A stretch of DNA of 64,000 nucleotides. It comes from a virus. The notes below the pieces were generated by a model. It searched no databases and was not told the DNA's origin. It saw only the letters and a list, made by a program, of their open reading frames with translations. Shown here in pieces: positions 6,523 through 13,020 of this stretch. The position numbers and the translations under genes are program-made. The DNA is taken from the IMG/VR virus record IMGVR_UViG_3300046690_000230, positions 1 through 64,000 of that record. One strand, given 5' to 3'. Each line of letters begins with the position of its first letter. The first letter of the stretch is position 1.

Positions 6523-6687
6523 CTACTTTTTACTTAATTTTTCGGCATTGGCTATTTGTTTCTGGCTGCGCCAGTACTGTTTCGCAATCTTTCTCTCCAC
6601 GCGCCACGCTTCAAAGCGCCACCAGTACTTCCAATAGAGCCACTGTCTCCAGCGCGGCCATTTGCACACAGTCCAAAATTCAGCCAT
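6523..6687 (-). CDS. Tryptophan-rich small basic protein (54 aa)
   Basis: Nine of 54 residues are Trp, mostly three residues apart (positions 5, 10, 13, 16, 19, 22, 23, 28, 39), interleaved with Arg and Lys (KWPRWRQWLYWKYWWRFE), and the rest is a charged helix. GGAGG lies just before the ATG, which overlaps the preceding stop as TGATG, so the gene is credible. The aromatic-cationic face suggests binding to the inner membrane surface or to another protein, but no family is recognised. Confidence 0.65.
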   Translation of the reverse strand: MAEFWTVCKWPRWRQWLYWKYWWRFEAWRVERKIAKQYWRSQKQIANAEKLSKK

Positions 6688-6872
6688 CAATCCTCCAAGG
6701 TTGCCGCACGTACCACATCGTTATGGTTGCTTTGGGCGGTGGCGTCCAAGGCTTCGCTCAGCTCCTCTACTACCATACACAGGACTATTTGCGGCTCGTT
6801 TAGCATGTTTGCGCCATCGAGCATGGCAGCGTACTGGTCGCGCAGCGTCTCGATTCTGTCTCTTAGGTTCAT
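6687..6872 (-). CDS. Small helical protein (61 aa)
   Basis: The start at 6872 has GGAGG five bases upstream and overlaps the preceding stop as ATGA; longer in-frame starts lack this. The product (MNLRDRIETLRDQYAAML, then EEL-SEALDA) is acidic and helical. No domain is recognised. It is coupled to the Trp-rich gene downstream. Confidence 0.6.
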   Translation of the reverse strand: MNLRDRIETLRDQYAAMLDGANMLNEPQIVLCMVVEELSEALDATAQSNHNDVVRAATLED

Positions 6873-6961
6873 GGAATCCTCCGTGGATAGCGCCGCATCA
6901 GCCATTCCAGGCCGTCGCAGCATAGAAATATGGCTAGAACCTTTAACAGGGCTTCGCTCAT
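6869..6961 (-). CDS. Micro-protein (30 aa)
   Basis: The start and stop both overlap neighbours as ATGA. The product begins MSEALLKVLAIFLCCDG and ends basic (LMRRYPRRIP), a short hydrophobic helix with a positive tail. It is probably a membrane-associated peptide made by coupling. Size limits certainty. Confidence 0.4.
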   Translation of the reverse strand: MSEALLKVLAIFLCCDGLEWLMRRYPRRIP

Positions 6962-7533
6962 GGCTTTTCCTTCTCAGGGGCTTCTGGTTGCGGTGGCGCT
7001 GGCACTGGAACGTCTCGGCAATTTTTCTCAAGCCAGTACTGTCTATCTCCTTCATTTGGGAACCACTCCGGCGTGCGCTCTGCGGCTGGCTGGCGATGAG
7101 TCTTAATCCACTCGTTTAGATGATATTGCGAAGCCGCACAAAGCCCCGTCCACTCGTCACCGTTCATTAGGGCAACGATTTCCTCGACAGGTTCATACGG
7201 ACCTCCTGGCGGCGTGCGCTCTGCGGTTTGGTGGGACTGGCTGCCCGCGTGACTGTCACCAGCCCCAATAGCAACGGTTTCAGCTACCGGGCTTTCCGTC
7301 GCTAAGTTCGTGCGCTCTGCGGTTGCTGCGGCCAGTTCACGAAGTTTGCTAGTGATTACGTCTAGCCGCTTTGCCTTGACGTTCTCGCGTACGAATACAT
7401 CCCATTTCGACCATTCGCTCGCTTGCGCCTCACTCCCACGCGGCTGTGGTTGCGCCGGGGCGGAAGCGAGGTCTTTCTTGCTACGCTCATCCAATTCTGC
7501 ATCAGTCAATTTAGATATGTCCTTGTTCCACAT
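6958..7533 (-). CDS. Unknown hydrophilic early protein (191 aa)
   Basis: GGAG precedes the ATG at good spacing. The N-terminus (DISKLTDAELDERSKKD) is followed by low-complexity Pro/Ala/Gln sequence, a charged middle, and two short units starting AERTP (one ...PGGPYEP, one ...EWFP), and it ends PAPPQPEAPEKEKP. It looks like flexible linkers joining short conserved patches. No enzyme motif is visible. Confidence 0.6.
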   Translation of the reverse strand: MWNKDISKLTDAELDERSKKDLASAPAQPQPRGSEAQASEWSKWDVFVRENVKAKRLDVITSKLRELAAATAERTNLATESPVAETVAIGAGDSHAGSQSHQTAERTPPGGPYEPVEEIVALMNGDEWTGLCAASQYHLNEWIKTHRQPAAERTPEWFPNEGDRQYWLEKNCRDVPVPAPPQPEAPEKEKP

Positions 7534-7975
7534 CTTGCTCTCCTTCTCGGCTCTGCTCAGGCTTGATGGTCTCCAGCGCTGCTCTAATCCCCCTCAACCT
7601 GTCCACCCAGCCCTGGATGGTGTGCTGGGAGAGTGCATTGTCGCTATCTGCAAGCGCTCCCATCCACACATGACAGCGTCCACAGTAAGAGACTCCATCT
7701 ACATCGTAAGAATTGTCATCATATTCACCGTGCTCGTAGGCCGTCCCGGTTTTGTGCAGAACTTTTCGGCAATCAACGCCATGTCGGGTATATAGCCTCA
7801 CCGGCGCTCGCTCGTCTCCAGCCTCGGCTAGAATGGAGTCAATCACTGCGATTACGTCAGCGTACAGGTTTGGTGGATGCTTTCCAGCTTCGTAGCCCAT
7901 TTTGAATGCCTCAAAAAGTAGTTTGTGTTGCGGTTCAGGAAATGCCACTGCGATTACGTCAGGATCGGCTTTCAC
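7511..7975 (-). CDS. Unknown early protein with CxxC pair (154 aa)
   Basis: A GTG start overlaps the upstream stop as GTGA, with AGAGG at good spacing. The protein has a helical N-terminus (LLFEAFKMGYEAGKHPPNLYADVIAVID), a lone Cys in HGVDCRKVLHKTG, and SYCGRCHVWMGALAD, which looks like a zinc- or redox-type CxxC. It overlaps the next gene by 23 nt. Function is unknown. Confidence 0.6.
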   Translation of the reverse strand: MKADPDVIAVAFPEPQHKLLFEAFKMGYEAGKHPPNLYADVIAVIDSILAEAGDERAPVRLYTRHGVDCRKVLHKTGTAYEHGEYDDNSYDVDGVSYCGRCHVWMGALADSDNALSQHTIQGWVDRLRGIRAALETIKPEQSREGEQDVEQGHI

Positions 7976-8133
7976 GGTTTCCTCTTTTTCTGCTTGCGAA
8001 TAGCCTTGTGCAATAATCTCGTAGCAGACCACAGCTTTTCGCTAATTACGCTGTGCGGCTCTTTATCCATGCACGCGCCGATAGCAGATTTAATCCATGC
8101 CAGAGCATGTTCTACTGGGTCGCGCTCGCTCAT
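7972..8133 (-). CDS. Small basic helical protein (53 aa)
   Basis: AAGGAG precedes the ATG. The start overlaps the previous stop (ATGA) and the stop overlaps the next start (GTGA). The product (EHALAWIKSAIGACMDKE...) ends in a very basic tail (KAIRKQKKRKP), which suggests nucleic-acid or membrane-surface contact. No family is recognised. Confidence 0.55.
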   Translation of the reverse strand: MSERDPVEHALAWIKSAIGACMDKEPHSVISEKLWSATRLLHKAIRKQKKRKP

Positions 8134-8207
8134 GGGCGATGGCTCCTTTTAGGCAGACACAGGGCAAAGAGATAGAACAGGGCGCAAATGAGTGCCAGCA
8201 CGCTCAC
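8130..8207 (-). CDS. Membrane micro-protein (25 aa)
   Basis: A GTG start overlaps the upstream stop as GTGA and the stop overlaps the next ATG as ATGA. The peptide is one hydrophobic helix (VLALICALFYLFALCLP) with a KRSHRP tail. It may pair with the 40-residue membrane protein before it. Very short, hence modest confidence. Confidence 0.4.
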   Translation of the reverse strand: MSVLALICALFYLFALCLPKRSHRP

Positions 8208-8326
8208 AGGATGCCCCGCAATCGCGCCAGGAGCCATTTACAGCCACTTTGCAGCCCCAGGGCGATGAAACACACACCCCCGACCGCATACGCGAGCAAA
8301 CCGCACCATATTAGGTTTTCGTTCAT
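8204..8326 (-). CDS. Small membrane protein (40 aa)
   Basis: GAGGAG precedes the ATG and the start overlaps the upstream stop as ATGA. One hydrophobic segment (LIWCGLLAYAVGGVCFIALGL) is followed by SGCKWLLARLRGIL. Membrane interference or holin-type roles are possible but unproven. Confidence 0.5.
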   Translation of the reverse strand: MNENLIWCGLLAYAVGGVCFIALGLQSGCKWLLARLRGIL

Positions 8327-8535
8327 TGGACTTCTCCTCGTATTTCCTTCACGGCTAGGTCTACGACGCGGTGCCAGGTAGAATGGGGCGTACGCGCCGC
8401 GATGCAGCCGAGGATTACAGATTCGACGCAGTGGCGCTGGTCGTCGCTTAAGCCATGTAAAGCTACATTCAGGTACTCCACATTGCCAAAATAGAGGTCT
8501 TGCTCGCGCAATACGTCACTAACGGGACTTTTCAT
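8323..8535 (-). CDS. Small unknown protein (70 aa)
   Basis: The start at 8535 overlaps the secreted-protein stop as ATGA and has AAGG upstream; a longer in-frame start at 8616 lies inside that gene. The product (SPVSDVLREQDLYFGNVEYLN, then RHCVESVILGCIAARTP) is mixed helix with no recognised domain. Confidence 0.55.
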   Translation of the reverse strand: MKSPVSDVLREQDLYFGNVEYLNVALHGLSDDQRHCVESVILGCIAARTPHSTWHRVVDLAVKEIRGEVQ

Positions 8536-9026
8536 GGCAGATACCTTTCTGCGCGGGTAGCTACCGGAGCGAGGCGAAAAAGACCAGCGAAAACGGACAG
8601 AACCAAGCCAAAACAAAGCAGCACTAGTACTGACGATTCTGGTACTGGTACTTGTCCACTTTCTTGCACTATTTCAGAGCCAAAATAGAGCGCGTTAGGG
8701 GTTATGCCGACGGTAGCGCCTGGGTCGATGGCGATGGTGGATTGCGCCCAAGTGAATTGGTCGTAGTCGGCGAATCCAACGTAGGGCGTACCGTCGAGAG
8801 TGATGGCGCGAACCACGGCCTCAATGGACAGTTCGAGCGATTCAGGTCCGGCGTAGGCGACTTGGGTTTGCGCGAGCAAGAGATTCCCCGCTAGGTCTTG
8901 CGCGACACCAAACCTAAACGGAATGTCCACGAGCGCACGCAGTTCAGACGCGACGGTGTTAATCGAATCGGCTTGAGCGACCGCTGGCAACAGAGCGAAT
9001 GCGAGAATACAGAGTGTACGTTTCAT
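8532..9026 (-). CDS. Secreted protein with PEP-CTERM-like sorting tail
   Basis: The 164-residue protein has an N-terminal Sec signal (KRTLCILAFALLPAVAQA, cleavage before D20) and a C-terminal sorting-type tail: V-P-E-S at about 128-131, a hydrophobic helix of about 18 residues, then an Arg-containing end (TRAER). This is the layout of PEP-CTERM proteins, which bacterial exosortases anchor or release, although the usual PEP here reads PES. The middle is beta-rich (ELSIEAVVRAITLDGTPYVGF). It may modify the host surface or matrix. Confidence 0.65.
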   Translation of the reverse strand: MKRTLCILAFALLPAVAQADSINTVASELRALVDIPFRFGVAQDLAGNLLLAQTQVAYAGPESLELSIEAVVRAITLDGTPYVGFADYDQFTWAQSTIAIDPGATVGITPNALYFGSEIVQESGQVPVPESSVLVLLCFGLVLSVFAGLFRLAPVATRAERYLP

Positions 9027-9181
9027 TGGGATTTCCTTTCAACTTTAGCGATTACTTCGTATGCGAATTCAAAGTAACCGTCATATTTCGGGTTAGACAT
9101 ATCGCGTTTACCGATTTCCAGTATTCCTTTGAGCGCTTCTAAAAGTAGTTTTATGTCGGTTTCCGATTGTTCTTGGCTCAC
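9023..9181 (-). CDS. Small helical protein (52 aa)
   Basis: GGAGG lies five bases before a GTG start that overlaps the upstream stop as GTGA. The product (SETDIKLLLEALKGILEIGKRD, ending VIAKVERKSQ) is an acidic-basic helical protein without known motifs. It is coupled to the secreted-protein gene downstream. Confidence 0.55.
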   Translation of the reverse strand: MSQEQSETDIKLLLEALKGILEIGKRDMSNPKYDGYFEFAYEVIAKVERKSQ

Positions 9182-9351
9182 AGCGCCCTCCAGTATGCGA
9201 ATGCGAGCAATAGGAAGCCCGCCACGGCGCAAACGACGCCGATCACGTCATACACATCGGGCCGGACGCTAGCACGCGGCTGTGCGCCCTGCAATGCGTT
9301 TTGTTGGTCGAGATAGACTTCAGTGAGTGCAATTGCACGTTCTTGTTTCAT
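9178..9351 (-). CDS. Small tail-anchored membrane protein (57 aa)
   Basis: GGAGG precedes the ATG at 9351, which overlaps the upstream stop as ATGA. A polar N-terminus (KQERAIALTEVYLDQQN) is followed by one C-terminal membrane segment (VIGVVCAVAGFLLLAFAYW). Starts further upstream in this frame give Arg-rich nonsense sequence and are rejected. Confidence 0.55.
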   Translation of the reverse strand: MKQERAIALTEVYLDQQNALQGAQPRASVRPDVYDVIGVVCAVAGFLLLAFAYWRAL

Positions 9352-9650
9352 GCTGGTTTCCCTCCTGCCTTGGCAATAGCGGCCTCGGCCTGTGCAAGTG
9401 CCATCTCGCAATCGCGAGGGAGAACGCTGTTTAGGTGTGCGCCATCGGCAATCATTTTGCCAAGCCAAGGGACGGCGCGGCGCAATGCGGCTAACAGTTC
9501 TGGCGCGGCTACAATCAGGCGAGCATCGGCTTCGCCTGCCGGAAAGTCTGTGCAATAGATTTCGGCAATTTTGATTGTGCCATTGCCTATCAATTCGCAC
9601 GGCTCGTGCTCGTGCTCTAACAAATTCCAAGGTGCATTTGTGTGTTTCAT
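9348..9650 (-). CDS. Phage protein of a common unknown family (100 aa)
   Basis: The stretch ADARLIVAAPELLAALRRAVPWL matches a small phage protein type recognised by its NA-x-LIAAAPELLAAL core; its function is not known. The start at 9650 (MKHTNAPWNLLE) overlaps the upstream stop as ATGA. It usually sits among small early genes, as here. Confidence 0.7.
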   Translation of the reverse strand: MKHTNAPWNLLEHEHEPCELIGNGTIKIAEIYCTDFPAGEADARLIVAAPELLAALRRAVPWLGKMIADGAHLNSVLPRDCEMALAQAEAAIAKAGGKPA

Positions 9651-9778
9651 TGGGTTGGTTCTCCTGGTAGATACGCGCACTGCTTTTGCAATGCGGAAAG
9701 GGTTTTCTGCTGATGCACGCAGACTGCTACGACGACCGCCAGCGCCGCCACTAAGACACCTATAAGGAAGGTTTTCAC
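9647..9778 (-). CDS. Small membrane-anchored protein (43 aa)
   Basis: A GTG start overlaps the upstream stop as GTGA. The N-terminus is one hydrophobic segment (TFLIGVLVAALAVVVAVCV), followed by a short polar tail (HQQKTLSALQKQC). It resembles tiny N-anchored phage membrane proteins. An inner-membrane spanin is possible but the tail is short. Confidence 0.5.
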   Translation of the reverse strand: MKTFLIGVLVAALAVVVAVCVHQQKTLSALQKQCAYLPGEPTQ

Positions 9779-10173
9779 GCGGCACAGCCTTTCATTAATT
9801 CGGAATAATCCACTTGCTCGAACTGCGTTTGCCACTTTTCCGCCCATGCGGTCAATTCTTTGTGGTGTTTCTTGGCGTAGGCTTGCGCGTACAGTACTTC
9901 GTTGCGAATGTTGAGAATATCGTCAACGGAAAAGCGGTCAGGTTCGCGCCAACCATCTAACAGATGTTTCACGGTGAACAATCTAGCGCCATCCTTCGCG
10001 CTGAAACCGTCCGCAACGCCATAAATCGAAGTACCTTTGCGATGCCTACGCTCCGCTTCGATATTCATGTCATACAATCTGTCCACGACATTAAAGAAAC
10101 CATCGTATAGATCGTGCCGCGCCAGTTCCCTAAATGCTTCGCGTACTACACTGATTTGCTGTGATTTATTCAT
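9775..10173 (-). CDS. Unknown helical early protein (132 aa)
   Basis: The start at 10173 (MNKSQQISVVREAF) follows AAGGCGG, and the frame above it is not protein-like. The protein is helical and charged, with FFNVVDRLYDMNIEAERR, DGWREPDRFSVDDILNIRNEV and KHHKELTAWAEKWQTQFEQ. No domain is recognised. The stop is coupled to the membrane gene downstream. Confidence 0.6.
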   Translation of the reverse strand: MNKSQQISVVREAFRELARHDLYDGFFNVVDRLYDMNIEAERRHRKGTSIYGVADGFSAKDGARLFTVKHLLDGWREPDRFSVDDILNIRNEVLYAQAYAKKHHKELTAWAEKWQTQFEQVDYSELMKGCAA

Positions 10174-10228
10174 GGTGATACACCGCCTTTTTGTGTGCCT
10201 TGCTTCCCGGTGCAAGGCTACCGCCGTG

Positions 10229-10324
10229 CTAGAGATGCGCCAAACGTAGAACGTAGAGCAAGACCGCGCCAATGAAACCAACACCAACGACCGCGCTGGC
10301 CAGCCGGCTAATGAGAGTAAGCAT
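10229..10324 (-). CDS. Membrane micro-protein (31 aa)
   Basis: GGAAAGG lies seven bases before the ATG. The peptide is nearly all hydrophobic with small residues (LASAVVGVGFIGAVLLYVLRL). It is separated from both neighbours by short gaps, unlike most genes here. Possibly a membrane-disturbing peptide. Confidence 0.45.
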   Translation of the reverse strand: MLTLISRLASAVVGVGFIGAVLLYVLRLAHL

Positions 10325-10349
10325 TGCAAAACCTTTCCGGGCTAAAGCC

Positions 10350-10517
10350 CTAGCGTGTCTCCGCTTTAGCTAACACCTTGGCAAATTCGGCCATTTTCAG
10401 CGCTGCTTTCTTGGTGCGCGTGCCTTCGATCGAATGAGGGAACTGTACGCTCCACTTGCTCGCCGCGCTCCAATCGTCCCGCCAGACTTCGCCTACTTGG
10501 TGCTTTTGCTTTTCCAT
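10350..10517 (-). CDS. Small unknown protein (55 aa)
   Basis: GGGAGGGAAGGAA precedes the ATG, an excellent ribosome-binding site. The product starts KQKHQVGEVWRDDWSAASKW and ends in an Ala/Lys-rich helix (TKKAALKMAEFAKVLAKAE). The pattern resembles small phage proteins with a strand-strand-helix layout. Function is unknown. Confidence 0.55.
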   Translation of the reverse strand: MEKQKHQVGEVWRDDWSAASKWSVQFPHSIEGTRTKKAALKMAEFAKVLAKAETR

Positions 10518-10552
10518 TTCCTTCCCTCCCCTATAGAATCGTTCCGCTACCG

Positions 10553-10720
10553 CTAGGCTTGCCCTGCTTGTTTTAGGGCGTCACTAGGGCTGATGTAACT
10601 TTGCGAATTTAATCGTACAAATTCTGCAAAATGAATCAGTTCATTTTCAATCTGCCAAGGCACTAAAGATTTACTGTAAATCAGTTGCGCCAATTCCCGT
10701 GCTCGCTCCTGTATCGTCAC
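10553..10720 (-). CDS. Small helical protein (55 aa)
   Basis: A GTG start with GGGAAG upstream is chosen over longer in-frame starts that fall in the neighbour. The product (TIQERARELAQLIYSKSLV...) is amphipathic and helical and ends SYISPSDALKQAGQA. No domain is recognised. Confidence 0.5.
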   Translation of the reverse strand: MTIQERARELAQLIYSKSLVPWQIENELIHFAEFVRLNSQSYISPSDALKQAGQA

Positions 10721-10742
10721 GTTTGTCTTCCCTTCCCAGTCT

Positions 10743-10958
10743 TTATTGCGCTGACCTCGTATCGAAAACGACTTTGCCGCCTTGCAAAACTTGAGCGAAA
10801 TAGCCTTTCCGCACATGCTTAGGCCGATTCGCCCATTCCCGCGCTACCTCAACAGACCGCTCCATCTCTCGAAACTCTGCTAGATGCATCAAATAATCGC
10901 CACTCGCAACTCGCGCTATCGTCTGCAAACTAAGTGGGTTATTGAATTCGTTGGCCAT
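10743..10958 (-). CDS. Small unknown protein (71 aa)
   Basis: AGGGGGAGC sits directly before the ATG. The product has a helical N-terminal half (SLQTIARVASGDYLMHLAEF) and a strand-rich end (GYFAQVLQGGKVVFDT). It ends 22 bases before the next gene. No known family. Confidence 0.55.
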   Translation of the reverse strand: MANEFNNPLSLQTIARVASGDYLMHLAEFREMERSVEVAREWANRPKHVRKGYFAQVLQGGKVVFDTRSAQ

Positions 10959-11026
10959 GCTCCCCCTCGCTCTACCGCTGAGTACGCTTCATAGTGCCCA
11001 CTACGAGAATGGGCACGAGAAAAGTA

Positions 11027-11365
11027 CTACCGCAACTCATATTGAGCGCAATTGTAGGGTTTCGAGAATTGATTGTATGCGCGGCAAATGACACGTTCCG
11101 CCAGTCGGCCTACGTGAAACTGTTTTTCTTCGAGCCACAACACGCGCCGCGCTAACGAATAATCCACTTCTGCCCAAGGTTTGCCGCTATTCAGTCCGCA
11201 CATTGCATTATGTGCATGCAAATACGGCATATTAGGGTCTAGGCCGGCCATGCCAGCCGTGCGCCGCGCATCGCTATCCATCATGCGCTCTGTACGCTCT
11301 GCCATTTCCCGTACTCGCCGCGCTACTTGCTGCCATGCTGCAAATTCTGCTTGCCAGTTGCTCAT
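11027..11365 (-). CDS. First gene of the leftward early operon (112 aa, unknown)
   Basis: GGGGAGGCG precedes the ATG, and a consensus promoter lies about 45 bases upstream. The product is helical at the N-terminus (WQAEFAAWQQVARRVREMAE), has NMPYLHAHNAMCG in the middle and ends with Cys residues spaced far apart. Position suggests immediate-early expression. Function is unknown. Confidence 0.6.
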   Translation of the reverse strand: MSNWQAEFAAWQQVARRVREMAERTERMMDSDARRTAGMAGLDPNMPYLHAHNAMCGLNSGKPWAEVDYSLARRVLWLEEKQFHVGRLAERVICRAYNQFSKPYNCAQYELR

Positions 11366-11408
11366 TTGCTTGCGCCTCCCCGCGCTACACCATCTAACTT
11401 ACTTGACT

Positions 11409-11437
11409 ATCATAGGGAAAACACAGAATCCAGTCAA
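11409..11437 (-). promoter_or_regulatory. Leftward early promoter
   Basis: On the minus strand TTGACT (11432-11437), a 17-bp spacer and TATGAT (11409-11414) form a near-consensus sigma70-type promoter reading into the first leftward gene. Confidence 0.75.
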
Positions 11438-11645
11438 GCTGTCAGTAATACCAGCGAAGGAAAATAGAACGTTTTCAATCACTTACAAATGGGTCAAATA
11501 CTCCCCGTTTGTTACATTTCTACCCCATTCTGTACTGGACATACTGTGACACGTGGCTACTTTCACGCCATTTCAGTAACAAAACGTTACATCACAGCGT
11601 CTAAGAATGTTACTAGCAGTACTCAAAAGATATATACTCTTACGC
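11438..11645. promoter_or_regulatory. Divergent control region with GTAAC repeats
   Basis: This spacer between the leftward and rightward promoters holds no gene. It carries a perfect palindrome-type repeat, GTAAC-AAAAC-GTTAC (11576-11590), plus single GTTAC copies at about 11512 and 11610, as expected of operator half-sites for a phage regulator. The RHH proteins encoded at 5469-5618 and 11681-11974 are candidate ligands (inference). Confidence 0.45.
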
Positions 11646-11674
11646 TTGACAGGATGAAAAAGGATATATAAAGT
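11646..11674 (+). promoter_or_regulatory. Rightward promoter for the RHH/zinc gene
   Basis: TTGACA (11646-11651), a 17-bp spacer and TAAAGT (11669-11674). The ATG at 11681 lies seven bases after the -10 box, so the transcript should be leaderless. TATAAA at 11667 is an alternative -10 with a 15-bp spacer. Confidence 0.55.
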
Positions 11675-11680
11675 ATATGC

Positions 11681-11974
11681 ATGAAGGCAATTCTGCTGAA
11701 AATACCGGACGAACAGTATATACATTGGATAGATCGGTCTAAGATACTGGGATTGAGTTTATCGGCTTGGATTCGATTGCAATGCAATGGAGCAACTAAT
11801 CACAATACGGACGTGTCACGGGCTCATACGCCTGTTGAACGGAGCGCAGTTGCCGCCCGATCTGTCCCTGTACGAGATACGCCACTACCAGCCGGCATGT
11901 GCCCACACCATCACCAACGCGGCGAGCTCTGCTACAAGTGTGATAGCAAGTTCGGCCAACCGGCCTTGTCATGA
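11681..11974 (+). CDS. RHH-like protein with C-terminal Cys/His motif (97 aa)
   Basis: The N-terminus (KAILLKIPDEQYIHWID, then ILGLSLSAWIRLQC) fits the strand-helix-turn-helix of a ribbon-helix-helix DNA-binding domain. A flexible middle leads to CPHHHQRGELCYKC, a likely zinc site (C-x9-C-x2-C with His). First gene of the rightward arm, with no Shine-Dalgarno but a promoter placed for a leaderless start. A transcriptional regulator of the early-late switch is likely. Confidence 0.65.
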   Translation: MKAILLKIPDEQYIHWIDRSKILGLSLSAWIRLQCNGATNHNTDVSRAHTPVERSAVAARSVPVRDTPLPAGMCPHHHQRGELCYKCDSKFGQPALS

Positions 11975-12210
11975 CCAGTCCACAGCTTAGTCCTTAGTCG
12001 CCCGTAAGCGTGTCGCACGCATCCCCCTGCCACTAACTACCATTCCCCCGCCGATCGTGCGCCAAATCGCCTGCAAATGGCCTCTACGGGCCTATCTAGC
12101 GTATGGCATAGAGCGCATTGGCCTAGTCTCCGAGTTGTCCGTACCTGGGAAGCGGCGGCGCGGCGGCTAGTCTCAGGGCTTGCTGGCTTCTTTTTTTTAT
12201 TTTATTTTCA
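11975..12210. other. Intergenic spacer with weak terminator-like end
   Basis: I see no gene here. It contains a small hairpin GCGTG-TCG-CACGC (12008-12020). A 5-bp GAAGC/GCTTC pair (12149-12153 and 12186-12190) is followed by eight Ts (12191-12198) and may end transcription of the preceding gene. The long loop makes it a weak terminator. Confidence 0.35.
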
Positions 12211-12239
12211 TTGACACGAAACGCTTACTTACCTATGAT
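12211..12239 (+). promoter_or_regulatory. Rightward promoter, near consensus
   Basis: TTGACA (12211-12216), a 17-bp spacer and TATGAT (12234-12239). The ATG at 12246 lies seven bases after the -10 box, giving a predicted start of transcription on the A of the ATG. Confidence 0.75.
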
Positions 12240-12245
12240 AGTCCC

Positions 12246-12347
12246 ATGCCGTATAGAACATTGCATAAAGGGAATTTATTTGTGTGGGGGTATGCCGTAT
12301 TTTTGTCTCTGACTGCTATTTTAGCATTATGGTTGGTGGCGCGGTGA
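12246..12347 (+). CDS. Small membrane protein, leaderless (33 aa)
   Basis: A basic start (PYRTLHKGN) is followed by a membrane helix (FVWGYAVFLSLTAILALWLVA). There is no Shine-Dalgarno and the promoter predicts a leaderless mRNA. The stop overlaps the next start as TGATG. Unknown family. Confidence 0.55.
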   Translation: MPYRTLHKGNLFVWGYAVFLSLTAILALWLVAR

Positions 12348-12532
12348 TGGGGTGTGAGGAGCCTGGGAAGTGTACTTGTTGTGGGGAGAATACTTGGTGT
12401 GAGAACTCAGAGCGGGGGTTTATGGAGTGGGTGGTAGTGGCGCGGTTGGGGGTGTATTCGTTTGTGATTGGCGGGGTAGTAGGGGTGGTGGCGGTGTGGA
12501 TTGGGGGTTGGTTATGGCACCTAGGGCGATAG
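12347..12532 (+). CDS. Cys-rich, C-terminal membrane protein (61 aa)
   Basis: The N-terminus is Cys-rich (CEEPGKCTCCGENTWCEN) and could bind metal. The C-terminus is one Gly/Val-rich membrane segment (VYSFVIGGVVGVVAVWIGGW). Coupled to the preceding gene. The coding strand is exceptionally G-rich. Function is unknown. Confidence 0.55.
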   Translation: MGCEEPGKCTCCGENTWCENSERGFMEWVVVARLGVYSFVIGGVVGVVAVWIGGWLWHLGR

Positions 12533-12753
12533 GGAGTTTAGTGGCGCAGTGGCGCGATGCGGCTAAATCTACGACTCTGCAGGACGTATACAGCGATGAA
12601 GCGGGGCCGTATTTTGAGTGTGCTCAGGAGTTAGAATCGTTGTTGCGTGAGTGGGATGAATATTTAGCGCATGTCACGACAGTGAGCCTTCCTACGACGG
12701 GGATACAGCAAATCATCCGTCATAATATTTTTGGTCTGAAGGAGTCCAAGTGA
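12514..12753 (+). CDS. Small helical protein (79 aa)
   Basis: The start overlaps the preceding gene by 19 nt (MAPRAIGSLVAQWRD). The product is helical and acidic in the middle (CAQELESLLREWDEYLAH) and ends GIQQIIRHNIFGLKESK. The stop overlaps the next GTG start. No domain is recognised. Confidence 0.55.
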   Translation: MAPRAIGSLVAQWRDAAKSTTLQDVYSDEAGPYFECAQELESLLREWDEYLAHVTTVSLPTTGIQQIIRHNIFGLKESK

Positions 12754-12827
12754 TAACGAATTACTGGCGGCGGTGGCTGGGACGGCGCATGACGTTTCGC
12801 TTGCGGCGCTATCGCGATGAGTTTTAG
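12750..12827 (+). CDS. Arg-rich micro-protein (25 aa)
   Basis: GGAG lies before a GTG start that overlaps the upstream stop as GTGA. The peptide (ITNYWRRWLGRRMTFRLRRYR) has about nine Arg and could bind nucleic acid. It overlaps the next gene by 11 nt. Confidence 0.35.
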   Translation: MITNYWRRWLGRRMTFRLRRYRDEF

Positions 12828-12975
12828 GCGGCTGTGGATGGAGGTGAGGTTTGCTTGGCGCATTTGGCGTTCTCCTAAGTATTCTGGCGAGCGTCATGTG
12901 CTCAAAGTGCTGCGAAATTCCTGCCGTTCCATGTACTCCGATCTTGATATCGATTTCCATGACTATCATAAGTAG
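12817..12975 (+). CDS. Small basic aromatic protein (52 aa)
   Basis: The product (SFRRLWMEVRFAWRIWRSP...) has an aromatic and Arg-rich N-terminal half and an acidic end (YSDLDIDFHDYHK). It is coupled by overlap to the Arg-rich peptide. No family is recognised. Confidence 0.45.
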   Translation: MSFRRLWMEVRFAWRIWRSPKYSGERHVLKVLRNSCRSMYSDLDIDFHDYHK

Positions 12976-13020
12976 TATCGGCAGTTGATACGTAGATAGA
13001 ACTTTAAAAAAGACTATGAT

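Noticed and set aside
12961-12970. GACTATCATA motif resembling the promoter -10 region
   Set aside because: It is in the last codons of the gene at 12817-12975 and has no -35 partner.
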